Positions 45,677 through 53,095 of a DNA stretch of 64,000 nt are shown one piece after another (the stretch's first letter is position 1; each line of letters starts with the position of its first letter). The stretch is from Methylacidiphilum caldifontis (GTDB taxonomy: Bacteria; Verrucomicrobiota; Verrucomicrobiia; Methylacidiphilales; Methylacidiphilaceae). The DNA lies in contig NZ_CP065957.1 of assembly GCF_017310505.1 (NCBI RefSeq), positions 2,108,001-2,172,000 on the forward strand, given 5' to 3'. Under the pieces are notes generated by a model. The model was given only the letters and a program-made list of their open reading frames with translations. It was not told the origin of the DNA and searched no databases. Made by a program: the position numbers and the translations under genes.

Positions 45677-46963
45677 ATGAATAATGTGACAAGTCATTGG
45701 GAAAAAAAGATAAAAAAAATACTTTATGGTTTAGCGGCAGTTATAATAGGTAGTAGCTTTTCTTCAGTCAGCTTTGCTGTACAGGGGATGGGTGCTAAAT
45801 CACAGGAGGCCTTTTTAAGGATGCGGACGGTTGTTTTCTATGATACCCAATTTTCCTTTGCCCCAGCAAATAGGGTAAAAGTGGGTGATGAGTTTAGCTG
45901 TACAGGAAAAGTGATGCTTATGCCGACATGGCCGCAAGAAATTCCTTTTTCAGGGATTTCTTTTTTTAATTTTTTCGTTCCTGGACCTCAGGTCTTAAGG
46001 AAAGCCATTTGGGTAAACGAAAAATATTTTCAGTTTAACTCAGTGGTTTTGGAGAAGGGGGGAACTTACGCTTACAAGATGGTGTTGCAAGCCAGAAACC
46101 CTGGAACCTATCCGATGGGGCCAATGTTGAGTATGGAGGAAGCTGGGCCGTTTATTGGGCCAGAGGAGTTCCTCACCATTGAGGGGACAAGGGGGGGCTT
46201 TACAAACCCTGTGAAGACCTTGTTGGGAAATACGGTGGATCTGGAAAATTATGGTACGGCACGGATGATTACCTGGACACTATTAACGACTGTTGTCGGA
46301 ATAGTCTGGTTAGTCTATTGGCTGTCTAAGCCTTTTACCCGGAGATTAGGTCTTGTAGCAGCAGGCAGGAAAGATGAACTGTTTAATCCTATGGATAGAC
46401 AAGTTTGTTTCCTTTTTACTGTGGGGACGATTGTCCTTGTGGCTGCTGCAGCAATGATTACCAAAGCACAATACCCGGTGACTATCCCTATTCAGGAGAC
46501 CAAGTATTATATTAAACCTCTTCCTCCGGAACCCACATTGATCCAGGCGGAAGTTACGGATGCGACGTATGATGTTCCAGGAAGGACGTTATCTTTTCAT
46601 ATCCAAATTAAAAATGTCGGGGATAAACCGGTCGTGTTGAAAGAATTTCTTACAGCGAACGTGCGGTTTTTAAATCCTGATATTCCTGGAAACAACTGGA
46701 ATCCTTCGTTCCCTGAAGTCAATGGTGGGCCTATGAAAGTGAGTCCTTCGGAACCGATTAATCCTGGGGAAACAAAAACGGTTGAAGTTTCGATGCAAAG
46801 TGCCGAATGGGAAAACCAGAGGCTGACCATGTATCATGAAACAACCAATCGGTTTGGTGGGCTGCTCTTTTTTACTGACCCGAGTGGAACAAGACAGATT
46901 TATGCAATTGCTGACCAGATTGTAATTCCGAAATTTGGAGGTACTGTAGGGGGTGGAATGTAA
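45677..46963 (+). CDS. pmoB: Particulate methane monooxygenase subunit B (copy 1)
   Basis: PmoB has two soluble cupredoxin-like domains linked by two helices (TLLTTVVGIVWLVYWLSKPF and VCFLFTVGTIVLVAAAAMITK). The 428-aa protein has a signal peptide ending about SSVSFA|VQGMGAKSQ. In proteobacterial PmoB the mature N-terminal His and an H-x-H pair (GTWHVHTM) bind copper; here the equivalent residues are Val/Gln at 35-36 and Pro146/Gly148 (GTYPMGPM). This lack of CuB ligands is known for verrucomicrobial enzymes. Four of five short family blocks (e.g. MPTWPQEIPFSGISFFNFF) are conserved. It closes operon 1, followed by a terminator. Confidence 0.96.
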   Translation: MNNVTSHWEKKIKKILYGLAAVIIGSSFSSVSFAVQGMGAKSQEAFLRMRTVVFYDTQFSFAPANRVKVGDEFSCTGKVMLMPTWPQEIPFSGISFFNFFVPGPQVLRKAIWVNEKYFQFNSVVLEKGGTYAYKMVLQARNPGTYPMGPMLSMEEAGPFIGPEEFLTIEGTRGGFTNPVKTLLGNTVDLENYGTARMITWTLLTTVVGIVWLVYWLSKPFTRRLGLVAAGRKDELFNPMDRQVCFLFTVGTIVLVAAAAMITKAQYPVTIPIQETKYYIKPLPPEPTLIQAEVTDATYDVPGRTLSFHIQIKNVGDKPVVLKEFLTANVRFLNPDIPGNNWNPSFPEVNGGPMKVSPSEPINPGETKTVEVSMQSAEWENQRLTMYHETTNRFGGLLFFTDPSGTRQIYAIADQIVIPKFGGTVGGGM

Positions 46964-46990
46964 TCCTCTTATATTAAAACAACTCCTTAA

Positions 46991-47030
46991 AAACCCTTCC
47001 TTGGAATTTTTCATGGAAGGGTTTTTTCTT
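46991..47030 (+). terminator. Rho-independent terminator after pmoB1
   Basis: AAACCCTTCC (46991-47000) and GGAAGGGTTT (47015-47024) form a 10-bp stem followed by T residues. It ends the first pmoCAB operon about 28 bp after the pmoB1 stop. Confidence 0.9.
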
Positions 47031-47486
47031 TAGTCTAAAAATCAGCAATCTTCTTAATCATGAAGAGGTTATCAATGAAAATACCCGTGGGAAGAGAGAT
47101 TTTTTTCAAACAAAAATAAGAATTTTTGTCAGCTTTGATAAAATTAAAAAATATAATGATCTAAAGAATATAAGATGAAAATCTAGATTATAAGGATATT
47201 AATGAATTTCATAGTTTATTTTTATTTAGTACGAATAATACTAGGATTTATTACTAGTTGAATTAAGGCATAAGCACTAGATACAATACCGTTTATGGTC
47301 TAATTGTCAGCAAAGAGAATGATGAGTTACGGTTGCCATGAACATTCGAGTTAGCAAACGTTAACTTGGAATGTTAGAGGGGTGGGGGCAATGGATAAGA
47401 AACGGTAGTCAAATAAACTACTAGAACCTAAAAGAAACCTCATCCTTGATACAACAAAACAACAATCGGTAAAAGGAGGTTGATAA
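47031..47486 (+). promoter_or_regulatory. Upstream region of pmoCAB2
   Basis: The AT-rich stretch between the pmoB1 terminator and pmoC2 holds no gene. TTACGGTTGCCAT at 47327-47339 is identical to the element before pmoCAB1 (43904-43916), here ending 147 bp before the start codon. The alignment continues loosely (TTCG-x-GTT). A good AAGGAGG ribosome binding site lies at about 47473-47479. Confidence 0.55.
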
Positions 47487-48317
47487 ATGGCACAAGCGAC
47501 AACGCAAACGGTATCGATATCGATTCCGGATAGGTCAGCCTTCTCTTGGAAAAACCTCTGGATCGCTCTGGCGATTATAACGGTCTTTGAGTTAGCCGTT
47601 AATGTCTATGAGCGGACCTTTGCTATAGCCAAGGGATTGGACTACTTTACTCCGGAATATCAGACCTATTGGATGAGCATCCTTTATACCGAGCTGATTC
47701 TCGAGCCGACTACGCTCATCGCGCTTTGCTCCTGGTTATGGGTGACCAGGGATCGTGCGATGGAAAATCTTGCTCCTGCTGAGGAGTTAAGGCGGTATTG
47801 GAACCTGGGGTTATTTGTGGTGGTTTATACCGTACTGCTTTACTGGGGAGCAAGCTACTATACGGAGCAGGACGGCACGTGGCATCAGACGGTGATAAGG
47901 GATACAGACTTCACACCGAGCCACATCATTGAGTTCTATCAAAGCTATCCGATCTATATTATAGCTGGGGTTGGATCAATGGTGTATGCCATGACCAGGT
48001 TGCCTCAATATGCGAAGGCTTTCTCAGTGCCCTATGCGGTGCTGGTAGGCTCTCCGTTGATGATCTTCCCCAACGTGGGATTGAACGAATTTGGACATAC
48101 CCGTTGGTTCATGGAAGAGCTGTTTGTGGCACCCTTGCACTGGGGATTCGTCATGTTTGGCTGGGGAGCTTTGGCAATCTTGGGAACTTGGTTGCAGATT
48201 TGCCCAAGAGTAGTAGAACTGATCAAACAGGTCTACTATGGCAAGCCAGCTACCTCTCCTGCGGTTGTGTTGAACGACCCTGAGAAAGCTGCGGATCCAG
48301 CTCTTTGTGAAATCTGA
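47487..48317 (+). CDS. pmoC: Particulate methane monooxygenase subunit C (copy 2)
   Basis: This 276-aa PmoC starts the second operon. Copper ligands by position are D129, H133 and H146 (CuC), and N200, H204 and H218 (CuD), with the same spacing as in the Methylococcus enzyme. It is nearly identical to copy 3 (about 12 differing residues, half of them in the last 15 residues), including the DNA from 14 bp before the start codon. It is clearly more distant from copy 1. A GC-rich stem-loop follows before pmoA2. Confidence 0.96.
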   Translation: MAQATTQTVSISIPDRSAFSWKNLWIALAIITVFELAVNVYERTFAIAKGLDYFTPEYQTYWMSILYTELILEPTTLIALCSWLWVTRDRAMENLAPAEELRRYWNLGLFVVVYTVLLYWGASYYTEQDGTWHQTVIRDTDFTPSHIIEFYQSYPIYIIAGVGSMVYAMTRLPQYAKAFSVPYAVLVGSPLMIFPNVGLNEFGHTRWFMEELFVAPLHWGFVMFGWGALAILGTWLQICPRVVELIKQVYYGKPATSPAVVLNDPEKAADPALCEI

Positions 48318-48337
48318 TATTAATTAAAAGGATTCGA

Positions 48338-48370
48338 ATGAAGTGGCGGGTAAAACGCCCGCCGCTTCAT
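48338..48370 (+). promoter_or_regulatory. Intercistronic stem-loop between pmoC2 and pmoA2
   Basis: ATGAAGTGGCGGG (48338-48350) and CCCGCCGCTTCAT (48358-48370) pair over 13 bp with one G-T wobble and a 7-base loop. No T-run follows. Position and GC-rich core match the hairpin after pmoC1. Confidence 0.75.
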
Positions 48371-48386
48371 AGAAAAGGAGGAAAAA

Positions 48387-49124
48387 ATGCAACAAGTAGC
48401 TGCAGAAGCCGAAGCAAGATCACTCGAAAGGAAGTTCGACATTGTCGTACTCGTTTCGATGTTTTTGGCAATCCTCTCCGGCTTTCATATTCACCAGATG
48501 CTGACAGCGGGTGACTGGTCTTTCTGGATAGACTGGAAAGACAGGATGTGGTGGCCAGTGGTAGCACCCATTATGGATATAACTTTTCCGGCAGCATGTC
48601 AGGCAATCCTATGGACAAAATTTAAAGCACCCATAGGAGCTACATTTAGCTGTGCGGGATTGTTTTTTGGTCAGTGGATGAATCGGTATTGGAATTTCTG
48701 GGGGTGGACTCACTATCCTCTGAATTTCGTATTTCCTGAAACTCTTCTTCCGCAGGCGATTGTTCTAGATGGTGTGTTAATGATCACCAATAACTTCGTT
48801 GTAACCGCCCTGATTGGAGGAGAGCTTTGGGGATGGCTTTTCTATCCTTCAAATTGGCCCATGATTGCTCCATACCACGTTCCCGTGGAGTACTATGGAC
48901 AGCTCATGAGCGTAGCAGACCTTATCCAATATGAGTATATCCGAACTTCCACTCCTGAGTATATCCGCATGGTTGAGACAGGAACAATGAGAAGCTTTGC
49001 TGGGGGTGTTCTTGGAGTATCAGCATTCTTCTCGGGATTCTGTTCTGTAATCATGTACTTCATCTGGTGGTACTTCGGATACTTCTTCGGATGGACGAAG
49101 TTTGTAAAACATTCGAAGGTGTAA
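48387..49124 (+). CDS. pmoA: Particulate methane monooxygenase subunit A (copy 2)
   Basis: The 245-aa second PmoA copy shares almost all blocks with copy 1 (MLTAGDWSFWIDWKDRMWW, NWPMIAPYHVPVEYYGQLMS, EYIRTSTPEYIRMVETGTMR) and differs mainly in the N-terminus and in transmembrane segments (for example AAEAEARSLERKFDIVVLVSMFL). Two copies in tandem allow dose or condition-specific expression. It is 69 bp after pmoC2 and 60 bp before pmoB2. Confidence 0.96.
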   Translation: MQQVAAEAEARSLERKFDIVVLVSMFLAILSGFHIHQMLTAGDWSFWIDWKDRMWWPVVAPIMDITFPAACQAILWTKFKAPIGATFSCAGLFFGQWMNRYWNFWGWTHYPLNFVFPETLLPQAIVLDGVLMITNNFVVTALIGGELWGWLFYPSNWPMIAPYHVPVEYYGQLMSVADLIQYEYIRTSTPEYIRMVETGTMRSFAGGVLGVSAFFSGFCSVIMYFIWWYFGYFFGWTKFVKHSKV

Positions 49125-49136
49125 AAATTAAAGGTG

Positions 49137-49164
49137 GAGGGGAAGATTTGATACTCTTCCCCTC
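49137..49164 (+). promoter_or_regulatory. Intercistronic stem-loop between pmoA2 and pmoB2
   Basis: GAGGGGAAGA (49137-49146) and TCTTCCCCTC (49155-49164) form a perfect 10-bp stem with an 8-base loop. There is no T-run. Copy 1 has no counterpart here: the pmoA1-pmoB1 gap is just 29 bp. Confidence 0.7.
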
Positions 49165-49184
49165 AAACAAAAGGAGATATTGAA

Positions 49185-50474
49185 GTGAAAAAGTTAAACT
49201 TCGAAACTGGGATGAAAAAGCTAGTCAGAGTAGGAGCTGCCTTTTTACTCACTGGGCTGATGATCACTCCTTTATCCTCACTTTTTGCTGTGCAAGGAAT
49301 GGGGGCTAAATCTCAAGAAGCCTTCTTGAGAATGCGTACCGTAACCTTTTTCGATACCCGTTTTTCATTTACTCCGTCTAATAGAGTGAAAGTCGGGGAT
49401 GAATTCACATGCACAGGAAAAGTGATGCTGATGCCAACATGGCCGCAGGAAATTCCTTTTTCAGGAATATCCTTCTTTAACTTCTTCGTTCCCGGGCCTC
49501 AAGTACTTCGAAAGGCGATATTTGTGAACGAGAAGTACTTCCAGTTCAACTCGGTGGTCCTGGAAAAAGGAGGGGTGTACGAATATAAAATGATTAATCA
49601 AGCTCGTACACCGGGAATATGGCCAGTTGGTCCCATGGTGAGCATGGAGGAAGCGGGGCCTTTCATCGGACCTGAAGAATACTTAACGATCGAAGGATCC
49701 AATGCAGGATTTACCAATCCTGTAAAGACCTTGTTAGGCAATACGATCGATCTTGAAAATTACGGTGAAGCCCGCATGATCATGTGGACGCTCCTAACAT
49801 CGGCTATTGCTGTAGCATGGCTCATATATTGGTGCTCCAAGCCCTTTACAAGAAGACTAGGGCTTGTGGCAGCGGGTAGAAAAGAAGATCTGTTTAGCCC
49901 AATGGATAGACAGGTATGTTTTCTTTTTACCATTGGTACGATAGTCCTTGTAGCTGCTGCGGCAATGATAACTAAGGCTCAGTATCCTATAACCATTCCG
50001 ATTCAGGAAACTAAGTATTATATCAAACCTTTGCCTCCTGAACCGGCCCTTATTCAAGCCGAAGTTACCGATGCTACCTATGACGTTCCCGGAAGAACCC
50101 TGTCATTCCATATCCAAGTCAAGAATGTTGGGGATAAACCTGTCGTTTTGAAAGAGTTTTTGACTGCAAACGTCAGGTTCTTAAACCCTGATGTTCCTGG
50201 AAATACATGGAATGAAAACTACCCTGAAGTCAACGGGGGTCCTATGAAAGTTACGCCCTCTGAACCCATTAATCCAGGTGAGACTAAAACACTTGAAGTT
50301 TCCATGCAGAGTGCAGAATGGGAAAATCAAAGACTCACGATGTATCATGAGTCGACGAACCGGTTTGGAGGACTTCTCTTCTTTTCGGATACTTCCGGAA
50401 CTCGTCAGGTCTTTGCAATTGCTGACCAGATTGTCATTCCGAAATTCGGTGGGGCAATTGGTGGAGGAATGTAA
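49185..50474 (+). CDS. pmoB: Particulate methane monooxygenase subunit B (copy 2)
   Basis: The 429-aa second PmoB has a signal peptide ending near SLFA|VQGMGAKSQ, two cupredoxin domains and two helices. Like copy 1 it lacks the copper-binding His residues (VQ at the mature N-terminus, GIWPVGPM in place of GTWHVHTM). The C-terminal cupredoxin part is close to copy 1 (EVTDATYDVPGRTLSFHIQ; EPINPGETKT; MQSAEWENQRLTMYHE). The GTG at 49185 is the start, with AAGGAGATATTGAA before it. A terminator follows. Confidence 0.96.
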   Translation: MKKLNFETGMKKLVRVGAAFLLTGLMITPLSSLFAVQGMGAKSQEAFLRMRTVTFFDTRFSFTPSNRVKVGDEFTCTGKVMLMPTWPQEIPFSGISFFNFFVPGPQVLRKAIFVNEKYFQFNSVVLEKGGVYEYKMINQARTPGIWPVGPMVSMEEAGPFIGPEEYLTIEGSNAGFTNPVKTLLGNTIDLENYGEARMIMWTLLTSAIAVAWLIYWCSKPFTRRLGLVAAGRKEDLFSPMDRQVCFLFTIGTIVLVAAAAMITKAQYPITIPIQETKYYIKPLPPEPALIQAEVTDATYDVPGRTLSFHIQVKNVGDKPVVLKEFLTANVRFLNPDVPGNTWNENYPEVNGGPMKVTPSEPINPGETKTLEVSMQSAEWENQRLTMYHESTNRFGGLLFFSDTSGTRQVFAIADQIVIPKFGGAIGGGM

Positions 50475-50501
50475 AGCCTAAAAATATATATATTCTAATA
50501 A

Positions 50502-50537
50502 AAAAAGCCCATCTTTTAAAAGAAGGTGGGCTTTTTT
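50502..50537 (+). terminator. Rho-independent terminator after pmoB2
   Basis: AAAAAGCCCATCTT and AAGGTGGGCTTTTT pair over about 14 bp with one G-T wobble around a short loop, followed by T residues. It ends the second pmoCAB operon. Confidence 0.88.
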
Positions 50538-51383
50538 ATTGCCTTATGTAAAAAGAGTTGAGTAAGGGCTGCTTTTGAACAGGCTTTTATTTAGCTTTCA
50601 ACTTTTCAGTTTCTTTTTTTTCTATTTTTGAACTTCTAAATCTAAAAGAAAGAGAGAATATTTTTAGCCTAAGCGTTTAAACATAGCCAGAACAGTTTAA
50701 AGTGTTTGGCTTTTTGTATTGAAATTCATTAATGTAAATGCCCTTAAGTTAGGTTTTCTTTAAGACAATTTCATATAACAAAAGATGAGATAGTTAGGTT
50801 ATCCATGGGACAAAGCTTTTTTTAACAAACAATAAACAATTTCAGCATGGTCCTTGTTGGAGTCTTAGTTAGTTGTTTTTAACTTATAGGCCAATCAGTC
50901 CCAATAGAGCTACATTTTTCTCTACGTAGTCTTATTTCTTTTTGTTTTTAAATCTCGATAGGTTCAATGTCTTATATCCGCAAATGAGTTGATCGCCAGT
51001 TTGTGACATGAAAAGAAGATTAAATAGAATGTATTTTATGGGATAATTGGAAACCAATGTGTTGGTAAGGGAAAAGACATAACCTGTTATGTATTAAATG
51101 GAAAGAAAAAATATTTTATAAATTAATCGTTAAAATGATAACGAATAATAAGATATGCTTATATATATAATAATTAATATATTTTATAGATTATAAATTG
51201 TTAATTTTCCAGATTGAATATCATTATTTATAAAAAGTTTATCATTATCTTTAATATCCCTACTATTGCACAGATATATGCCTAATTTTAAATACTCCAA
51301 AAGATTATTTGAAACCTTAAAAAGGATTAATTGATTTATTGTAGTCTCCAAAAGAACAAGGAGACAGAAAAGGAGGTTGATAA
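50538..51383 (+). promoter_or_regulatory. Long upstream region of solo pmoC3
   Basis: About 850 bp separate the terminator after pmoB2 from pmoC3. No gene is supported; the only longer frames are minus-strand and lack a ribosome binding site. The last 300 bp are extremely AT-rich (runs such as TATATATATAATAATTAATATA). The 13-mer shared by the two other pmo operons is not present. From about 14 bp before the start codon, sequence becomes identical to the region before pmoC2 (AAAAGGAGGTTGATAA). Regulation therefore probably differs from pmoCAB1 and pmoCAB2. Confidence 0.5.
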
Positions 51384-52214
51384 ATGGCACAAGCGACAAC
51401 GCAAACGGTATCGATATCGATTCCGGATAAGTCGGCCTTCTCTTGGAAAAACCTCTGGATCGCTCTGGCGATTATAACGGTCTTTGAGATAGCCGTTAAC
51501 GTCTATGAGCGGACCTTTGCTATAGCCAAGGGATTGGACTACTTTACTCCGGAATATCAGACCTATTGGATGAGCATCCTTTATACCGAGCTGATTCTCG
51601 AGCCGACTACGCTCATCGCGCTTTGCTCCTGGTTATGGGTGACCAGGGATCGTGCGATGGAAAATCTTGCTCCTGCTGAGGAGTTAAGGCGGTATTGGAA
51701 CCTGGGGTTATTTGTGGTGGTTTATACCGTACTGCTTTACTGGGGAGCAAGCTACTATACGGAGCAGGACGGCACGTGGCACCAGACGGTGATAAGGGAT
51801 ACAGACTTCACACCGAGCCACATCATTGAGTTCTATCAAAGCTATCCGATCTATATTATAGCTGGTGTAGGATCAATGGTGTATGCTATGACCAGGCTTC
51901 CAGCCTATGCAAGAGCTTTCTCAGTGCCCTATGCGGTGCTGGTAGGCTCTCCGTTGATGATCTTCCCCAACGTGGGATTGAACGAATTTGGACATACCCG
52001 TTGGTTCATGGAAGAGCTGTTTGTGGCACCCTTGCACTGGGGATTCGTCATGTTTGGCTGGGGAGCTTTGGCAATCCTGGGAACGTGGCTGCAAGCTTGC
52101 CCAAGAGTATTAGAACTGATCAAGCAGGTCTACTATGGCAAGCCGGCTACCTCTCCTGCGGTTGTGTTGAATGAGCCAGAAAAAGTAACAAAAATGGAAT
52201 TGTGCGAAATATAA
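51384..52214 (+). CDS. pmoC: Solo particulate methane monooxygenase subunit C (copy 3)
   Basis: This 276-aa PmoC has no pmoA or pmoB next to it. All CuC and CuD ligands (D129, H133, H146; N200, H204, H218) are retained. It differs from copy 2 by about 12 residues: six scattered substitutions, D to E, and a replaced C-terminal tail (EKVTKMELCEI instead of EKAADPALCEI). The DNA is nearly identical over long blocks, which suggests gene conversion rather than old duplication. Orphan pmoC genes also occur in other methanotrophs and may adjust complex assembly. The next gene is a candidate copper protein. Confidence 0.95.
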   Translation: MAQATTQTVSISIPDKSAFSWKNLWIALAIITVFEIAVNVYERTFAIAKGLDYFTPEYQTYWMSILYTELILEPTTLIALCSWLWVTRDRAMENLAPAEELRRYWNLGLFVVVYTVLLYWGASYYTEQDGTWHQTVIRDTDFTPSHIIEFYQSYPIYIIAGVGSMVYAMTRLPAYARAFSVPYAVLVGSPLMIFPNVGLNEFGHTRWFMEELFVAPLHWGFVMFGWGALAILGTWLQACPRVLELIKQVYYGKPATSPAVVLNEPEKVTKMELCEI

Positions 52215-52228
52215 GTTGAAAAAAAAGG

Positions 52229-52263
52229 GCGGGAAGCTTATTATTTTTGCCAGGGCTTCCCGC
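52229..52263 (+). promoter_or_regulatory. Intercistronic stem-loop after pmoC3
   Basis: GCGGGAAGC (52229-52237) and GCTTCCCGC (52255-52263) form a perfect 9-bp stem with a 17-base loop. No T-run follows. It parallels the hairpins after pmoC1 and pmoC2, although here the following gene is not pmoA. Confidence 0.65.
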
Positions 52264-52297
52264 TCCACCTAAAAAAAGAAATTTTAGGAGTATTAAA

Positions 52298-52987
52298 ATG
52301 AAAAGCTCTCCAAAAAGCAATCATAAAAAGAGATCCACTTTAATCGTTTTATTTCTTACGCTATTTTCTTTCTTTTTAATCATTCCTTCAGGATTTGCTC
52401 ATGGTAGGCTTGTTCCTCCAAAGCCTTTATGCCCTATTCAGAAGAAAGGGGATTTTGCTATTCATATGGATGTTTTTCCCCATTCAAAACTTTCCGATCT
52501 TGAAAAATGTGGGACGGTTTACTGCCATGAAGTGCCTGTTGTTGGGGATATGACTCTGGTTTTTGACTTATTTAGTGTTCAAAATGTTCTCAATCATACT
52601 CCAGTCCGTATCGAGATCTATGAGGAGCCTTTGCATCGTATTACCACCTCTATCCCTCCAACAGTCTATGCAAATGGGATTGCTAAAATTCCTGTAACCT
52701 TTAGCCATCCTGGTCGTTATAAAATTATCGTTCATGTTCCGAAATCCGCCTCCGAAGAGCTTCTTAATAAGGTCGAGTCTATTACACAGGAACAGTTAGC
52801 ACAGGATATAGATTTTGTTTTTCCTCTTGCAATTGGAATGCAAAAATATACCCTGGGTTGGGTAGCATCATGGGGAATGGGTTTGTTGCTTCTTACCTTT
52901 ATTGTTGGCTTCCTTCTTTATGACGAACGTTCATTCTTAGTCAAATGGAGAATGAAAAAGATGGCAGAAGATGAAGAAGCCGAATAA
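52298..52987 (+). CDS. Exported C-terminally anchored protein with possible N-terminal His copper site
   Basis: The 229-aa product has a signal segment (about residues 14-34) ending PSGFA, so cleavage after A34 would leave H35 at the mature N-terminus (HGRLVPP). A C45, H56, M57, H62, C71, C76, H77 and M85 follow, then a beta-rich domain (FDLFSVQNVLNHTPVRIEIYE; FSHPGRYKIIVHVPKS) and one C-terminal helix (about 187-207). The layout recalls small copper chaperones with N-terminal His (CopC-like), FixH/YtkA-type domains, or PmoD. None of these matches well. ATG at 52298 is preferred because an AGGAG ribosome binding site lies 8 bp upstream. It probably forms a unit with pmoC3. Confidence 0.6.
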   Translation: MKSSPKSNHKKRSTLIVLFLTLFSFFLIIPSGFAHGRLVPPKPLCPIQKKGDFAIHMDVFPHSKLSDLEKCGTVYCHEVPVVGDMTLVFDLFSVQNVLNHTPVRIEIYEEPLHRITTSIPPTVYANGIAKIPVTFSHPGRYKIIVHVPKSASEELLNKVESITQEQLAQDIDFVFPLAIGMQKYTLGWVASWGMGLLLLTFIVGFLLYDERSFLVKWRMKKMAEDEEAE

Positions 52988-53095
52988 AAGCTAAGGACTG
53001 TTCGTTTCGTTCCCTTTAAAGGATTGTCATTTGATAAATCGTTACTTTTATAATCTTTTTTGTTTTTTTTAGACAAAAATGAATCAAAAGTTTTT

